64,000 nt of DNA from Pithys albifrons albifrons (GCF_047495875.1 NC_092472.1:293349-357348), one strand, 5' to 3'. Counted from the first letter of the stretch, positions 36,355-47,800 are shown. Numbers and translations are program-made. The notes: generated from the sequence alone by a model not told the origin.

Positions 36355-36742
36355 TAAAGTAAACAATTTTCGGCGGAGAGAAAGGACTTCACCAACAAGC
36401 TTATGAAGTTTACAGCGAAGACCTTTTATTACACAAAGCACACAGTTTATATCGGGTTAGGACTACAGCTTATTGGCTAAAAGAGTTAACACACCACCAC
36501 GCCAGATACTTCAATTGGTTAAAGCCTATCTCTCACAAGTCCCATGTTTATATTATTTCATCTTGGCTGTTTTTGTGCCCCTGCAGAGTCCTGTGAATTC
36601 CTACTATGTGAATTCTTGGGGAGTAACCTCCTCCCTACCAGCCAGCAGCAGCTGAGCTCCTTGCTGCTTCTGGCTGATAGCTGAGTCTCACAGGGTTTTC
36701 TACAGATCTGAATTGCTCACTTTTGATTTTACTGTAACAACA
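36355..36742 (-). repeat. ERV-B 5' LTR
   Basis: Pair of 32905-33292. The interior side begins, on the minus strand, with AC and then TGGTGCCCTGATATGG, which starts like a primer-binding site but matches no tRNA that I can name. Confidence 0.9.
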
Positions 36743-36748
36743 GGTTCT

Positions 36749-37116
36749 CATCTCCATCTGATGGGTTTATTGGCATAGATCAATCACAATACCTGGTAAC
36801 TCAAGCAGGTGCCTCAGGAGAGTGACCTGAAAAAAGAAATCCCTCTGCAACTCCATCCTTACAATCTAAACTCCCCATCCTGCACACAGCGGTCCAGACC
36901 AATGGAAATACCAGAAGCTGAGGTCTTGTCACTCTTCAATGGCTTTACTGTTTTGATATCAAGTGGTTGCCACAGGATCACCTTCACCCTTCCTGAGGTG
37001 TGTTTTGGTGTGTTTTCAGTGGGTGATGCAGTCCCTGTTGTAATATGGTTGTAACAGTTCCCAGATCATGATCTCTGGGCTGTCCATTCCAGTTGCTAAT
37101 TTTTAACTAATATTTA
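36749..37116. other. No gene seen
   Basis: Ordinary intergenic sequence between ERV-B and the 5S-like fragment. Confidence 0.5.
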
Positions 37117-37192
37117 AGCTCGGAAGCTAAGCAGGGTCGGGCCCAATTAGTACTTGGATGGGAGACCTTCTGGGAGTACCGGGTGCTGTAGG
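37117..37192 (+). pseudogene. 5S rRNA-derived fragment
   Basis: The run from ctcggaagctaagcaggg to gggtgctgtagg matches the 3' two thirds of vertebrate 5S rRNA, including the A-box region and the tggatgggagacc C-box region of the internal promoter. The first 40 or so bases are absent and there are several substitutions. It is either a truncated 5S pseudogene or part of a 5S-derived SINE. The part 37193-37702 shows no gene. Confidence 0.85.
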
Positions 37193-37702
37193 TTCTAGTC
37201 CTGAGGACTTTGCTGTCACTGTCCAAACTCACTCTGCTGTGGCAGATGAACCTTAGGAGCAAAGGATGGGACCAGTTTCATGCATGTTGTGCCTCACCTA
37301 AAAAATCTACTGTGCAGGCTTGAAGGACACACCTATATGGATAGACCCTTTCCCAAATCTTCGATCATGAAGCCTAGCCATGAATGATGAAATAAATGAA
37401 TATGAGCTGCAGCTTTGTCCATTTTATTATTATTGTTCAGATTCTCAGCTCAAAGGTTCACCATGATTCACCATTGACTTTTTTACAGCCACAAAATTCT
37501 GAGAAACTTCAACAATCAGCTTAACGATTCCGACCACTTCTGTCTACTTTCAAAGAACAGAAACGTTTGCACACCTCCTGTGGTCACAGCACTGCCACAC
37601 AGCAGGACAGACACTGAGCAGCCAGAGAGCTGAGGGCGAACACAAGGGCACAGATGGAGAGTGGGGAAGTGGAAAGGGCAAGTCTGGTCTGAAAAGACCA
37701 AG

Positions 37703-38425
37703 TGTGCTGGTTTAAATGTAAACCAGCAGGAGAAACAAACTCAACATAAAAGAGATTATGAGTCAGAGTTACAATTTAGTAACAATATTACAATAAATAC
37801 AATGGCACAAAGAGAAATTGATTTTAACCCACAAAACCCAGAAGTATAACCCAACATCCTGGGGCACAAACACAATGGTGTTTGTTGGCCCCTGTGCTAA
37901 GACCCATATGGTTCCCCAAGTCCAAAGCAAAAGTAAGTGAAAAACCTGTTGGTGCAGATGATGGTCACAATCTGGTCAAGAGTGGTGGTCTCCTCCTGTC
38001 AAGGTTCTGATCCTTCTCTGGATCCAGCGAGTGGTTCCCAGAGGTCTTCAGACTCCAAGATTATACATCCTTACGTCCAGTGGGACTGTCAAGTACCTCC
38101 CCAAGGGCGGGGAGTTCTGCAATAGGTGATCTGAGTCTGTGAGTCATGGGGTATTTTGAATTGTTGCTGGCCCATGAGCAGACACACCCCCTCAGGCTGG
38201 GTGTGAAGGTGCTAACGACTTCCTGGAGGGGAGTTATCACAGCTCCTGTCTCACAGGCTTCTTTAACACACAGCTTGCAGCCTGAGGGGTCAGGTTGTGC
38301 CCTGGGCAGCTGCTGCAAATGGTCCATTGTTAACAGTTCTTGGGAAATGAATAGAGGGTATAGAATACACAGCTTTGGTCACACCCACACAATGATACAC
38401 TTGTCCCACCTGCTGAACAAGGACA
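37703..38425 (-). repeat. Solo LTR related to the ERV-D LTR
   Basis: On the minus strand it reads TGTCCTTGTTCAGC...AAACCAGCACA and aligns along its length with 51676-52409. No interior follows on either side, so it is a solo LTR. No convincing target duplication was found (ccaag versus ttgag). The part 38426-38789 holds nothing recognisable. Confidence 0.8.
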
Positions 38426-38789
38426 TTGAGTACTGGTGCTCCCTGGAAGTGCTGCTGTGCTGGGACTCTGCTTCTCTCCCTCTCTGCACAGGGGCTCTGC
38501 CCTTTCAGATTCACAGAAGATTTCAAAGGAAGGATTTTTGACAAGCAAGAATGCATTTTGCTAAAATGCACAGAAAAGATGATTTCTCATTTACACAGTC
38601 TGTGAGTAAATTTTAGGACATAAATAGTGAATTAGAAAAGGGATAAATAATCAAGGTTCATTGTGCCCGATGTTAAGACACAATAAAAAAGAAATGCCCC
38701 CCCCACTGAATCACTATGAAAAACTTCAGAAGGCATGCTGGACCTGTAATGAAAGGAGAAGAAAACAAGCAAATTATTGCTTCTGAAAA

Positions 38790-39709
38790 CTATCCAGTCA
38801 TCATTTTCCTCAGGGCATCCTTGATCTCCTGGTTCCTCAGGTTGTAGATGAGGGCGTTTAGTGTTAGAGCCACCAATGAGTACAGAAGTGCCACCACTAG
38901 GTCAAGGGATGGGAAAGAGATGGAGGGGGGTTTCAGGTAGGCAAATAATGATGTGCTGAGAAACAGGAAGACCACGACCAGGTGATGGAGGCACGAGGAA
39001 AAGTCTTTTTGCCGTCCCTGCTCAGAGGGGATCCTCAGCACAGCCCTGAAGATCTGCACATACAAGAAAACAATGGAAAAAAACCCCCACTCACAAGCTA
39101 GACAGACGCTACCCACAAAGAGTCTAAGTTTCCTGAGGTCAGAGTGTGAGCAGGAGAGCTTGAGGATCTGGGGTATTTCACAGAAAAATTGTCCCAGGGT
39201 GTTGCCCTGGCACAGGGGCAGGGAAAATGTGTTGGCTGTGTGCAGCAAAGCAGTGAGAAAGCCACTGGCCCAGGCAGCTGCTGCCATGTGGGCACAAGCT
39301 CTGCTGCCCAGGAGGGTCCCATAGTGCAGGGGTTTGCAGATGGCAACGTAGCTGTCATAGGACATGATGGTGAGAAGGGAAAGCTCTGTTCCAAGAAAAA
39401 AGACAAGGAGAAAGACCTGTGCAGCACACCCTGCATAGGAGATGTCCCTGGTGTCCCAGAGGGAGTTGGCCGTGGCTTTGGGCACAGTGGTGCAGATGGA
39501 GCCCAGGTCTGTGAGGGACAGGTTGAGCAGGAAGAAGTGCATGGGAGTGTGCAGGTGGTGGTCGCAGCTATGGCGCTGACGATGAGGCCGTTGCCCAGGA
39601 GGGCATTCAGGGTGATGTCCAGGAAGAGCCAGAAGTGCAGGAGCTCCAGCTTCCAGGTGTCTGCCAATGCCAGGAGGAGGAACTGGCTGATGGAGCTGCT
39701 GTTGGACAT
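38790..39709 (-). pseudogene. Olfactory receptor pseudogene, OR14-like
   Basis: A seven-transmembrane odorant receptor. The start is ATG at 39707-39709 (MSNSSS). The frame is lost by an apparent one-base deletion near 39565, after the first-helix GNGLIVSAIA segment, and continues in another frame from PMHFFLLNLS to the end. The usual MSYDRY motif reads MSYDSY, so the arginine needed for G-protein coupling is gone. The usual NPxIY near helix 7 reads NALIY. Length and motifs fit the large avian OR14 expansion. Antisense frames across it are shadows. Confidence 0.93.
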
Positions 39710-39989
39710 CTGCTGCTTTCTCAAGACTATTTTTAATTTTTGAGGAGTAAAAGGCAGGACTGAGTTAGGCATGGCTTCTGAAAAATACCAACATTACATG
39801 TCTCACAGCCACCTCACTCTCAGGCTCCCTCTCATCACTCAGGTCTTTCTGCAGCTCCCTCCCCTGAGTTCTGGCTTTTGCTGGCTGAGGGGACCATTGG
39901 AAGCAGTAACTCTATGATGGGCTCCTAAGGAGTTCTTCCTTTGACATGAGAGAGAACTTTGAATGCAGGGTGGTCTCAAATTAAATGTA

Positions 39990-40063
39990 CTGATTGTACA
40001 TCAAAGAGCTTGTCTGATTGTACATCAAAGAGCTTGTCTGATTGTACATCAAAGAGCTTGTTA
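39990..40063. repeat. Three copies of a 24-bp tandem repeat
   Basis: tgattgtacatcaaagagct plus four bases is repeated three times, nearly perfectly, about 0.3 kb upstream of the olfactory receptor start. It may be a recent slippage event. Confidence 0.9.
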
Positions 40064-41429
40064 GCATTGCCCATTATACTTTGCCCAGCTGCAGAACTAA
40101 GCTGAGGGAATACTTGTAATTTCTCTCCCAGTTGCATCTGCCACAGTTAGCAGAGGCTGTGGGTGTTTGAAATCTCTGACATTCCTAATGCTATGCAGGT
40201 GAAGTCTTGTGCAACCTGAGGGGCAAAGGGACAGTCCCTTACTGCTCTGCCCATCAGTGCTGTTCTTGGGTGCCCTGTGCTGGCAGCTTGGAGCTGGATG
40301 AGAATCACACTCAACCAGTTCCCTAAAAAGAAACTAGATATTGCTGAGAACAGAGGAATCCAGGGCCAAAGAGCAGACTGACAGTCGTTTGCCTTTTTCT
40401 CTCTCTCCCCTCACAGACTGAGACACAAAACAATCATTGCAGCTGCCCAGAGCATTTCCCCGAATTTAGCACCAAGGTGTTTTCTCCATGAGGATCCTAA
40501 GGCAGCACAGAGACACTGTGGGAGAGCTGTGCCCTTCTGGACCCAGGGAAGCAGCTAAAAGTCCTGAAGTTGCCTGGAGGAGTCTTAGGCACTTTGCTCC
40601 CACAGACACATCTCCACAGAAAGACCCAAAGGCTTTGTATCTGGACAGGAACTTGCAGAGTAGATCCCAGACAAGCTGACGTGGCTGGGGAGGGGAAGGT
40701 TTTCTGAGTGGATGTGCTTCCTGAGAAGTGCCCTTGGAAGTGGCAGGAGGTAGAGCTGAAACTGAGAGAAGCCCAGAGCCATTGCAGCTGAAGGACCCTG
40801 CCCTGCCCTGCCCTGCTCACCCCTGCCGTGCTCATCCCTGCCCTGCCAGGAGGCAGTCACTCCTTCCACCAACACCTTCTCCCTTCAGGGCCCTTGGGAG
40901 CTCCTTGACCAGGCTGAGGTGACCCTAGCAGGCATCAGAGTCCCTGCCCCAGCACACAGAGCCCTGGGCTGCAGGACCCTGCTCTGCAGGACAGCCCTGG
41001 GCACCCCTGGCTGCTCCCCCACCCTCACACCCCGCAGACATCCCTGCTAGAAGGGAACCTTCTTGCCCTGTGCCTCTGATGGTGCAGCAGGCAAGTCCTG
41101 TTCTGGACCATGTTCTCCTGCTGCACACCAGGAAATCTAGGAGAGCCATCCTGACAGGACATTTGACAGGTGTAAGAGACACTTCCACGAACGCACCTTC
41201 ACTGCTCTGCAGCAAGAGACTTAATGTGGCAAAGGGCTGTGAAGGTTTCTCCCCTGATGAGCTCTCACTTGTCCTCCCAGCCCAGGATCCCTAAACCTCT
41301 CTGTCACTTCTCTTGTCTGCCCTTGGTGCCTGCAGGTCTTGCCCTGCTCTGCCATATGGCCACTTCCTCTCCATTAGAGGAACTATGGGAGCCCTTCTTC
41401 TGAGAAAAATCTCGTGTTTAAAAATTTCC
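40064..41429. other. No gene; low-copy repeated segment
   Basis: The part 41225-41345 is similar to 49237-49345 (gtgaaggtttctcc and cctcccagcccagg blocks). Short frames here have no recognisable domain. Confidence 0.5.
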
Positions 41430-41795
41430 AGACACAGAATAAAAGAAAGAGAGCAAGAAGTTTATTAAGCTATACTAGATACGTAGGGTCCTTGCCACAG
41501 TATTCACTAGGGAGCACACTCTGGAGGAGAAAGACCGTTACTTTTACACGCTCTGTACCACTGCTCTTCCCTCACCTCCAGGCAGCTGGACCCCTTTTGT
41601 TCCTTTTTTAGTCTTCTTGCTTATTGATTTGATATTGCTAGCTGACCCCCTTCATCTCTGATTGTTTTTTCCATTTAGGGTCAATTTCTTTCTGTGTCAT
41701 TTGCGATTATTTGTTGATTCATTCACTGTATCATTCCCTGCCCCGGCCCGAGTTTCCCTGTTGGCAGTGCCTGATTGATGCTGCCACCTTGCAGG
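41430..41795 (-). mobile_element. Probable left part of an LTR split by ERV-C
   Basis: It contains an AATAAA signal in minus orientation (tttatt near 41461). The matching other half would be 48922-49122, which ends in acaaca followed by aatcccctttatc, like the LTR-PPT junction of ERV-B. This suggests ERV-C inserted into an older class II LTR. Borders are uncertain. Confidence 0.4.
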
Positions 41796-42377
41796 TGATG
41801 CCGTGAATGACCCTTCCCCCCAAAAACAGGACTTCGAGCCACGTTAGTGCAGGGTAAGATAAAAAGTAAACGTCCTTTAATAACACAGGGCCTACAGCCC
41901 ACAGGAATACAGGATGACATGCATGTGTCTTAGTTCTTGTTTCCATGGCTTTTATAATAAGATCCCTCCAATCATTGCTTTACACATTTCTCAGTCCAGC
42001 TCCAGTCCCACCCCTGGTCCAACCCCCTGGAATTGGGTCTGGGGTCATCAAGACCCTCTGTCTTCATCAGCTCTTCTTCCTCAGGCACACAAAGGTCTCT
42101 TGGAGTTCATCCAATTCTGGCTTTTGGGTCACTCTGACCTGTGTTTATGTTTCATTCTGTGGGCCTTCTGATATCCTTCAGCTCTTTACCTTGGAAAGGA
42201 GTCTAAACAAGATTAATTAACTAAAGGAATTTGAGCTCCCTGTTCTGGGACAGGGGTAGTGATAGAAAGGCATTAAACTTAAACTGTTAGAAATATTAAC
42301 TCTTTAAAAATCTACAACTACTGTGTTCCTAAAATCTACAAAATGTGAAAATCAGAACAAAAACCCTTTCGGCATCA
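41796..42377 (-). repeat. ERV-C 3' LTR
   Basis: In minus orientation, with a TATAAAA box (about 41950-41962) and an ATTAAA polyadenylation signal (about 41874). Pair of 48340-48921. Confidence 0.95.
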
Positions 42378-44889
42378 AGTCCCCCCTTTAGAAACAGACA
42401 AAACTCAAAAATTTTGTCTGGGTTCTACTACTTAAACTTAGCATTACACTAAAAGATAAACAAAAACTATAGTATTAAATCTTACAGCTAGCTATAATGC
42501 AAAACACTAATGATAAACATAACTAAAGAGTTGGTTAGGTTCAGTAACCATGAAGTTGGTTTGTGGAAACTTTCCAAGAGTTACTTGATTTGTACTACAT
42601 GAGACAAACTCTGGACTTTTCTGAAGTTGCAATAGCATCTGAGGTCTGATTTTGGATAATTTCAATGACAGTGTTTTTTCAATTGACTTACTTTTAGAGA
42701 TGGAATCTCCAGGTCTCTGGAATTTCATAGGACTTTCCAAAGTTTGTTTCATTCATCAAAATGCCAATTAGGGTTAATTGCTTTTCTCATCAATTGCTGG
42801 TATTTGAATACAAATACAGCAGTCAGTTTTTGAAGGATTTTATATATGTGACTAGGGTCACATGCAAGTTTTGATTTCAAATTTCAGCTAAATTCATAAT
42901 GCAAATTTAGCAAATTTTTTGGTGTTTCGGCTAAAGCCAAATGCAGTTACAAATTTTAGTTCCAAACTTAATTCATGGTTAGTAGCAATGCAAACAATAC
43001 ATACAAAAAGTAATTTAAGAAAGTAATAGTCTCTGTTGCCCTTGTTCTAGGGGCAGAGGACTTCCGTCCTGCAGTAAGTCCAGGAAACCTGCTATGCAAA
43101 GAAAGCAGTCTATTTTGTCTTTTAGGATGACATCAGGTTGTTAATCTTTGAAGTGGTCCTGGAGTCTGTATCACAGGGGTACAGTTCTGTCTTTCACTGT
43201 GGTGTAATTAGTTGACAGTACTTGAGATGACTCCCTCTAGTCAGCATGCAGATGTCAGTGTCCCATCTTTCAACAGTTCTCAGTCTGGAACAGGAATGTC
43301 CAATTTCATGGGCTTTTGGAGTTTCTGCAAAGTAAAAGGAAATCTAGACCATTTAATAATTTTGCAAACCACATTTTCTTATGTGTATATGAGGAATCAA
43401 TGAAACAGTTGTTTCTCTGCCTTAGCTATAGGCAAGGCTTGGGTATGTAAGGTGTCTTATGTCTCTTGTATCTCTTCACAAATTTTGCTAATTTGAGTTT
43501 TAGGAGTGTGCAATTTTGCAAATCTCAGGCAATTTTCAAAGGAATCTCGAATTTCAGAATTCTCGCATTTTGACAGTACAAAAAGCAGATTCAGCTTTTA
43601 TAACATGAAGGGGTTGACTGCTAGCCATGAATGCACGGGCCCATCAGGAGCTTTCCACCAGCAAGGTGTGTCTGGAGTTTCTGCAACACCAAACATCATC
43701 TTGGCACTACTAATTGCTCCTCACAGCATGCTTGCATCCTCTGAGTGTATTTCAGGCCCTATCGAGGTCAGACCATCCTGCCACAGCCTGCCTTGACCAC
43801 AGTCAGTCCTCTCCACCTCACGGAGTAGCTGTGCAGGAGCTTCTTGCCTCCGTGTATAAAAGCATTTTCACTGCTAAATTGTATATGTTTATGTTAAATA
43901 ACAATGGCATCTTCACATATTGTGAGCCATAATGCAGGTTTCTAAAAGATCGTTTTGCTGAAAGAAATCCAAGAGACATAAGAGCATGAAAAAGTTTTCA
44001 GGACAAGACTGAAATTCACTTAATTAAGCTAAAATAGGGTACAAGCATTACTTAGATGGCTTAAACAAGCTATTCAGCTAGGATGTTACCAGTTCATTTC
44101 AAAGATTGCAGGCTTAGATGTAACTCAATGTTCATGAGACAGTCTACGAAATCAGTTTTTTTAATTCTTCAGCTGCACTGTTGTGACTAGCTGCTTGCTT
44201 TCTTGTCGTGTAACACAGGACACACAGAACTTGTTTCGCTTCTCTTTTGCAAGGCTCAGTGCTTCGCACACTGTAACAGACACTAGATGATAAGACGTTA
44301 GAGACAAACTCAAAATAAACAAACTTGAAGTTACAATCATACAAACTCCTGAGTAGAATTTTCAAACCAGGTTTAGAGAAATTTCTCTTACATGTAACAG
44401 CAATTAAAGAGAAGACACAGTTGTTCTACACAATGCTTGCACAATGATGTTTTCATCAACTTTGCTCTCAGATTGGATTCTTGAGAGGCATGTCCTTCAT
44501 GACAGACTTCTTTGGTTGTCTGCAAATAATCATATTCTCACAGCAGATGGTTAGTTCACAATAAAGACAAAAATACATAGGTGGCAACTATTGATTGATT
44601 TTGCACCAGTATGATACTGGTCCTAGTTTTTAGCAGCCTCAGAGCTATGCTGAGACAGACATGCTACAGGCTGGAGCAGCTCAGAGCAAACTCAGAACAC
44701 AGAGACTACCACAGAAAGCTGTGGTTTTGCTTTGCCAATCTGTCTCGGTGTATCAGGTGTTGAGGCTTCTCTAAAATTGGAAATGAGAAAATTGCAAACA
44801 CAGACAGAATCTTTAAGCTTAAGATAGAGATTCCTTAAACTTAAATTGGTGCTTTAACATTCATCTCAGTTGGAAAGAACTGAGTTTAT
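42378..44889 (-). other. ERV-C 3' interior, no coding sequence
   Basis: About 2.5 kb of AT-rich sequence between the last frame and the polypurine tract. No pol or env remnant was recognised, so it may be unrelated acquired sequence or a decayed viral 3' region. Confidence 0.55.
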
Positions 44890-46005
44890 TCAGGCAGCTT
44901 GTAACACAGTGACACTATCACTCTTTTGCTCCCCCCTTTTCGGTCTTGGTGGCAGGGGTAGAGGGAAAATGCTGGAAATGCTCTTGGGGGTAGAGGAACT
45001 CACCCCCCCTTTTCCGGCAATTAGAAATTTTGCACACTTGGGCAAGGCAGTCGAGATGATCAGGCTGCCTGCCTGCTTGCTGGGGAGTCCTGTATTCCAG
45101 GACAAGGTGTTTAAATCCTCTGCTTGCTCGCTGAGGCAGGTAGGGATTGTTAGCGACAGGGATAGAAAGGAAAGGGTCGCCCACGGCCCTCCCGCTGTCG
45201 GTCTGGGCAAGGTCTCAGCTGTAGGTATTGACCCTGGGTCTTTGCTGGCATCTGCTATTGCTGTAGCACTGGCTTTGAGCACAGCTTCTTTGGTCCTTTT
45301 TGTCGGGGCCATGCTGGCTCTTAAGGGAACAGTCCCGTCCCTGATGGCCCTTGGGCTGGCCTCTGTTGCTTTAGAAACCCAGGGGTCCAGAGCCGCTGCC
45401 GGTGTTGCCCCCGGCTCTGGGCCTGCCGTGCAGTGCCGCCCACCCGGCTCTTTGCCGGCTTCACTCGCTGCTCCAAGGGAAGCAACGCTGACAGGAGTTA
45501 GTTCTACGGTCCCAGGGGTGGAACTGCCCGGGATCGGGGGTCCTGGACAGTGTTCTAGTCCTTTTCTTCCCCAAAAGCTACTCATGCTTTGCTTACAAGG
45601 AGTTTCAATAGCAACATTCCCTGCTCCATTTCTAGTGAGGGAGCACAAGGAAAACTTTCCTTTCCTTGCTTTCCCAGGAGGAGGCAAAGATGAAGATGCC
45701 TTCCTCCCTCCGGGTCCACTTTGGCCCAGCTTTGCTCTTAACTCTCCATTATAAAGATGACACAAAGCCTCCTCTCCAACCGCAGACAAAAGGCAAACTA
45801 GCACTGATTTTTCTCTCTCCACCACGAACAAGGGAAGGGAAAGCAGGAAGGAGACCATGTCTCTCTGCTCCTGTGCCTTTTGCAATCTTGGTGTCAGAAG
45901 CAGCTCTCTCCACCCTGCCTCTCTGCAGAGCACACACTGGCTGCCGGGCAGGGGCAGAGCTGGCCACGTCGCCTGTCCCTGCCTTTGCATGGTCACGAAC
46001 GGCAT
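44890..46005 (-). CDS. ERV-C second gag-like frame, 371 codons
   Basis: An open frame of 371 codons, rich in Ala, Pro, Ser and Gly. It shares blocks with the upstream frame, such as GAGxVAIETPCKQ and an ALPLPGSQ-like block, so it arose by duplication of part of the first frame. It has no zinc knuckle or protease motif. The start given is the first Met; it may instead be read only by frameshifting from the first frame, since the two are out of phase. Its product is unknown. Long plus-strand frames across it are shadows. Confidence 0.55.
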   Translation of the reverse strand: MPFVTMQRQGQATWPALPLPGSQCVLCREAGWRELLLTPRLQKAQEQRDMVSFLLSLPLFVVEREKSVLVCLLSAVGEEALCHLYNGELRAKLGQSGPGGRKASSSLPPPGKARKGKFSLCSLTRNGAGNVAIETPCKQSMSSFWGRKGLEHCPGPPIPGSSTPGTVELTPVSVASLGAASEAGKEPGGRHCTAGPEPGATPAAALDPWVSKATEASPRAIRDGTVPLRASMAPTKRTKEAVLKASATAIADASKDPGSIPTAETLPRPTAGGPWATLSFLSLSLTIPTCLSEQAEDLNTLSWNTGLPSKQAGSLIISTALPKCAKFLIAGKGGVSSSTPKSISSIFPLPLPPRPKRGEQKSDSVTVLQAA

Positions 46006-46051
46006 CGGCGAGAGATAGAGGAAGGGACAGCGCTGGCTCCCCCTTCCCGCT

Positions 46052-47800
46052 TTACCCTGCGGTCTCTGCTAAAGCCCACTTCGCCCTCCTTTCTGCCACC
46101 GCAGCTGCTGAAGGGGCAGCAAAGCCAGTGCCTGCTCTGTTCTCAGCAGCGGGAGAGCCCAGCACGGAGTTGCAGTCAATGGCCGAGCGAGACTGATCCC
46201 GCTCTTGCTGCAGCTGACTCTCAGTTACAAGCACCTTTTTTCCGCTGGTACCCTCAGGACCTTTTGCTGCTCTAGCTGCCCAAGGAAAAGCTGCGTTTGC
46301 CTGGCCAGCAAGCCCTGCTTGTTCATCTCCCGGTCCCGGGAATGTGTGTGCTGCCTCCCCCGCACTCGCTCTATCTGTGTGCTTGGCTACCGCCCTTCTG
46401 CAGGCACTCTCACAGCTGCTGGCTCTGCCGATGTCCAAGGCCAACCCTGCTGTGCCTGGCCCCTCTCTGCTGGCTCTGCTCACCACTCCAGGTGGAGCGA
46501 TGCTGGCAGAAGTCAATTTCACGGCTCTGGTGGAACCTGCTCCTGGCTGTCCTGGGACAGCTATTATGCCAAGCTTTGCTTCTCCAGGGGGTTCTGCTTG
46601 CGCTGCATGTGCGCTTGTCTCGGTGTCACCGGGAGCAGCCTCAGTGTATCCCCGCACCTGCGGAACAACCTCAGTGCATCCCTGTATCTGCCGGGACAGC
46701 CTCCTGGGGGGCTCTGGGGGTCTCGGCCCGTTTCCGGAGTTTCCTCCTTCCCAGGAGCTGCTGGACTTCTGGTTACTCATTTGTTTACAGGGGGTCTCTA
46801 TGGCAACTTTCCCTGCTCCCTCTCTGATAGGGGAACGCAGAGAAAACACCTTCCTCTTTGCCTCCTCAGGAGGTGGCAAAGGTACTTTCTTTCTCAAGGG
46901 AATGGAAACATTCCCTCTCTCTCCCTTTGGGAACACAGACCTTACATGGTCTTTAAAAGAAAAGTAAGTTAGAAAGTTGAGATTATTGCTTTTGTTAATC
47001 TCCCAGGCTAGGACCAGCCTTGAATCCAAGCAGCTGTGCCACAGCCACGCTTGTCTTGGCTTCTTCCAGCCCAGCTCCCTGAGCTCAGGGACAGCCGCTC
47101 TATTCCAGAAACTCAGCTTTGCCTTAGCCTTTTCACCAGGCTGGCCCCAGCTTATCTTTGCTTTTCTTTCTTCACTACAGAGGTACTGATACAAATCCTC
47201 TTTTTCAACAACAGACAAGATGCAAACCACTGCTTCATTAAAACACGAAACTGACTGCTCTCTCACACAGCTATGAACAGGGGAAGGGAAGGCAGGAAGG
47301 AGACTGTTCTCCTCTGCAATCCTGGTGTTATCCACTGCTTCGGTCTCCCTGTTCTTCTGTACCGGACAAGCTGGCTGCCGGGTAAGGGCAGTGTCTGCTG
47401 CTCTTCCCTCGCTTGTCTCTGCCTCTGCATAGCTGGAAACGCCAGAGGTGGGGAAAGGGGGAAGGGAGGGTGCTGCCTCCCTTTGTACAGCTCGGGCCGA
47501 CTGATGGGAAGAGGGAAATGAGCCTGCTGCTTCCCGCCCCACGCTGCTCTCTGCAGTCCCTGCAACATTCCTTCTGACCCCCCTTTCCAGGGCTGCCTTA
47601 TCAGTGACTGTGCTTACCAGAGCAACCTTGGGAAAGCCTCCCCGCTCTGCATATTTGATCTCTTCCCACCTTTTCTCTTTTCGTAACACTTGCCTTCTCA
47701 AAGATGTTTCAGGGCTTGTTAGATGCTTCCATTTGCGCAAAACCAAAGCTAGAGGGGACTCCACCGGAGTCTCCTCTTCCATGGATTGCGTACAACCCAT
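46052..47800 (-). CDS. gag: ERV-C gag-like protein, 582 codons
   Basis: It opens with MGCTQS, a good N-myristoylation signal with a Cys that could be palmitoylated, as in membrane-binding matrix proteins. A matrix-like start (PLALVLRKWK) follows. The rest is long, low in complexity and rich in Ala, Glu, Pro and Ser; no capsid major-homology region or CCHC knuckle was recognised. The intact length in a young element suggests recent selection or recent copying. It follows a leader of about 520 nt after the primer site. It could be a particle or packaging factor, but this is inference. Confidence 0.65.
   Translation of the reverse strand: MGCTQSMEEETPVESPLALVLRKWKHLTSPETSLRRQVLRKEKRWEEIKYAERGGFPKVALVSTVTDKAALERGVRRNVAGTAESSVGREAAGSFPSSHQSARAVQREAAPSLPPFPTSGVSSYAEAETSEGRAADTALTRQPACPVQKNRETEAVDNTRIAEENSLLPAFPSPVHSCVREQSVSCFNEAVVCILSVVEKEDLYQYLCSEERKAKISWGQPGEKAKAKLSFWNRAAVPELRELGWKKPRQAWLWHSCLDSRLVLAWEINKSNNLNFLTYFSFKDHVRSVFPKGERGNVSIPLRKKVPLPPPEEAKRKVFSLRSPIREGAGKVAIETPCKQMSNQKSSSSWEGGNSGNGPRPPEPPRRLSRQIQGCTEVVPQVRGYTEAAPGDTETSAHAAQAEPPGEAKLGIIAVPGQPGAGSTRAVKLTSASIAPPGVVSRASREGPGTAGLALDIGRASSCESACRRAVAKHTDRASAGEAAHTFPGPGDEQAGLAGQANAAFPWAARAAKGPEGTSGKKVLVTESQLQQERDQSRSAIDCNSVLGSPAAENRAGTGFAAPSAAAVAERRAKWALAETAG

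Larger units (their letters stand above)
32905..36742 (-). mobile_element. ERV-B: non-autonomous LTR element with CpG-island interior
   Basis: Two 388-bp LTRs (32905-33292 and 36355-36742) enclose a 3.06 kb interior, and GGTTCT is duplicated on both sides (32899-32904 and 36743-36748). A polypurine tract lies beside the left LTR (minus strand aaagaaaggggat), and a TGG-starting PBS-like site lies just inside the right LTR. This sets the orientation as minus. No gag, protease, RT, integrase or env was found. The LTRs differ at about 15 positions (about 4%). The interior is AT-rich in its 3' half and contains a CpG island in its 5' half. It must have used proteins from a class II helper, judging from the 6-bp duplication. 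Confidence 0.9.

Noticed and set aside
37698..38430. Target duplication around the solo LTR
   Set aside because: The flanks ccaag and ttgag do not match; borders are set by alignment to the ERV-D LTR only.
39189..39743. 184-codon plus-strand frame
   Set aside because: It is the antisense shadow of the olfactory receptor pseudogene.
44870..46972. Plus-strand frames of up to 294 codons across ERV-C
   Set aside because: They are antisense to the gag-like frames of a minus-strand element with clear orientation marks.
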